A DNA stretch of 64,000 nt. It comes from Faecalimonas sp. Its GTDB lineage: Bacteria; Bacillota; Clostridia; Lachnospirales; Lachnospiraceae. The DNA is taken from positions 1 to 64,000 of the forward strand of contig JAHHTN010000001.1 of assembly GCA_020024645.1 (NCBI GenBank), read 5' to 3'. The notes below the pieces were generated by a model, which worked only from the letters and a program-made list of their open reading frames with translations, did not search any database and was not told the DNA's origin. Shown in pieces: positions 63,175 to 64,000 of this stretch (its first letter is position 1; every line of letters begins with the position of its first letter). Position numbers and translations under genes: made by a program.

Positions 63175-64000
63175 TTAGTTGTATTTTTTTCTTCTCTTTT
63201 CGCTCATTGGTAATGATTGCTCGTTTTTAACAAGTTCTATCGGTTTACCTGTTACGTTAGAGATTAATTCAACGTTAGTTGCTTTTACATTTGGATTCCA
63301 TTTCTTTTCTGGTTTTTTCACTTCTTCACCAGCCATTGCTGTTTTAAGCATTGCAAGAGCACGAATTGCATCTTCATGACAAAGAGTATTGCAAGCAAGA
63401 ACCTCGTTTTCGATACCTGCTTCAGATTTATTATTATCAATCATATTTGTCATGTATTTGTTACCAACTACCAAAGCACCTTGAACAGCACAGAAAGATA
63501 ACCCTACAACTGGAACACCTCTCATACCAATTTGTTCATGATGACTTGCAAAGTCGATGTGGTTGTTACCAAAACCTTCTGTTGTGATAAATGCACCATC
63601 TACATCAAGCGCTTCTACCATCATACCTACACGTTTAGATACATAGAACTTTTCAGCATTAATCTGTGGACTTCCTACGAAAATAACTCCACATAAGTCA
63701 ATTTCTTCATCATGAAGTGCTTCAAGTACTAATGGTTCTCTCCAGTAATGTCTTGACATTTCTTTTGATGCAGGTCCAATACAAGTAAGTGCATGGATAC
63801 ATCCATCTAACACTTCAAGTGGAGATACCATTACAGGTACATTTCCTAAATCTACGTTTGGTTTCGCACCAAGTACACCTACAGGTTCTACAGGAAGAAT
63901 CAAGTTATCGTGCATAGCACCTTGTCCCATGATTTCTTTTACAATAACAACTTTTTTCTTTCCAGGTCTTCTGTACTGATTAAACTCTTCTGTTTCCACT
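63175..64000 (-). CDS. prdA: D-proline reductase proprotein PrdA, 3' part (partial)
   Basis: The last 275 codons of prdA; the gene continues past the window edge. The proprotein cleaves itself between Thr and Cys in HALT-CIGPAS (Cys codon at 63783-63781), as shown for PrdA of the related Clostridium sticklandii enzyme, turning the Cys into the pyruvoyl group that binds D-proline. The part after the cut is 202 residues here, about the expected 23-kDa subunit. The part before it belongs to the roughly 45-kDa subunit. The tail after about 240 is Lys-rich. It precedes the small cluster protein by 6 nt. Confidence 0.95.
   Translation of the reverse strand, partial: VETEEFNQYRRPGKKKVVIVKEIMGQGAMHDNLILPVEPVGVLGAKPNVDLGNVPVMVSPLEVLDGCIHALTCIGPASKEMSRHYWREPLVLEALHDEEIDLCGVIFVGSPQINAEKFYVSKRVGMMVEALDVDGAFITTEGFGNNHIDFASHHEQIGMRGVPVVGLSFCAVQGALVVGNKYMTNMIDNNKSEAGIENEVLACNTLCHEDAIRALAMLKTAMAGEEVKKPEKKWNPNVKATNVELISNVTGKPIELVKNEQSLPMSEKRRKKYN

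Noticed and set aside
1-64000. CRISPR arrays, insertion sequences, prophage genes, tRNA and rRNA genes
   Set aside because: None was seen on reading: no regularly spaced direct repeats, no transposase or integrase frames, and no cloverleaf or rRNA-like stretches.

Overview
The window comes from a low-GC, endospore-forming, anaerobic Firmicute of the class Clostridia, most like a Lachnospiraceae or neighbouring family. The evidence is the sporulation cluster with spoVAA and spoVAB, the clostridial AdhE, a T-box ahead of valS, the S10-spc-alpha ribosomal super-operon, and a selenium-dependent D-proline reductase (Stickland) locus. The species cannot be fixed from sequence reading alone. No tRNA, rRNA, insertion sequence, prophage or CRISPR array was seen.

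Layout. 1-6.5 kb (minus strand) is the promoter-proximal part of a capsule or exopolysaccharide operon: Wzz-like chain-length protein, CpsB-type phosphatase, CpsD-type kinase, a large nucleotide-sugar dehydratase, the initiating phosphoglycosyl transferase, an HpcH/HpaI aldolase, a D-2-hydroxyacid dehydrogenase and a cut gene. Upstream lie a sortase-type surface protein, an LCP ligase and a Na/phosphate cotransporter. 10-14.6 kb is the sporulation block spoIIAA-spoIIAB-sigF, then a 51-aa membrane ORF and spoVAA-AB-AC-AD-AE behind a sigma-G-like promoter. 14.7-22.7 kb holds a TPR membrane protein, a 45-aa ORF, folC, an LTA-synthase-family enzyme and T-box-controlled valS. 22.7-27.1 kb is a MarR-controlled heterodimeric ABC exporter. 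27.3-30.1 kb (plus) holds lipid-related enzymes. 30.2-37.4 kb has an SfsA-MutY fusion, an ArsC/Spx-like protein, an amino-acid ABC importer, uppP and an HAD phosphatase. 37.5-42.8 kb has a SleB-like hydrolase, a kinase-fold phosphotransferase, adhE and a glutaredoxin-like protein.

42.8-59.6 kb is the whole ribosomal super-operon on the minus strand, from rpsJ to rplQ, including secY, adk, map, a KOW protein, infA, rpmJ and rpoA. It starts from a good promoter and a roughly 220-nt structured leader. Several of its gene gaps are unusually long and full of hairpins.

59.7-64 kb carries a TauE/SafE-like permease (plus) convergent with the proline reductase genes (minus): the 3' part of prdA with its pyruvoyl-forming cysteine, a small conserved ORF, the selenoprotein gene prdB (in-frame TGA followed by a stem-loop), prdD and prdE. 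PrdD and PrdE together match PrdA, with the gene break falling exactly at the PrdA self-cleavage site.

The window combines envelope building, forespore differentiation, core translation and Stickland fermentation. The most notable points are the PrdD/PrdE split, the SfsA-MutY fusion, the leader ORF and sigma-G-type promoter of the spoVA operon, and the structured RNA in the ribosomal operon.
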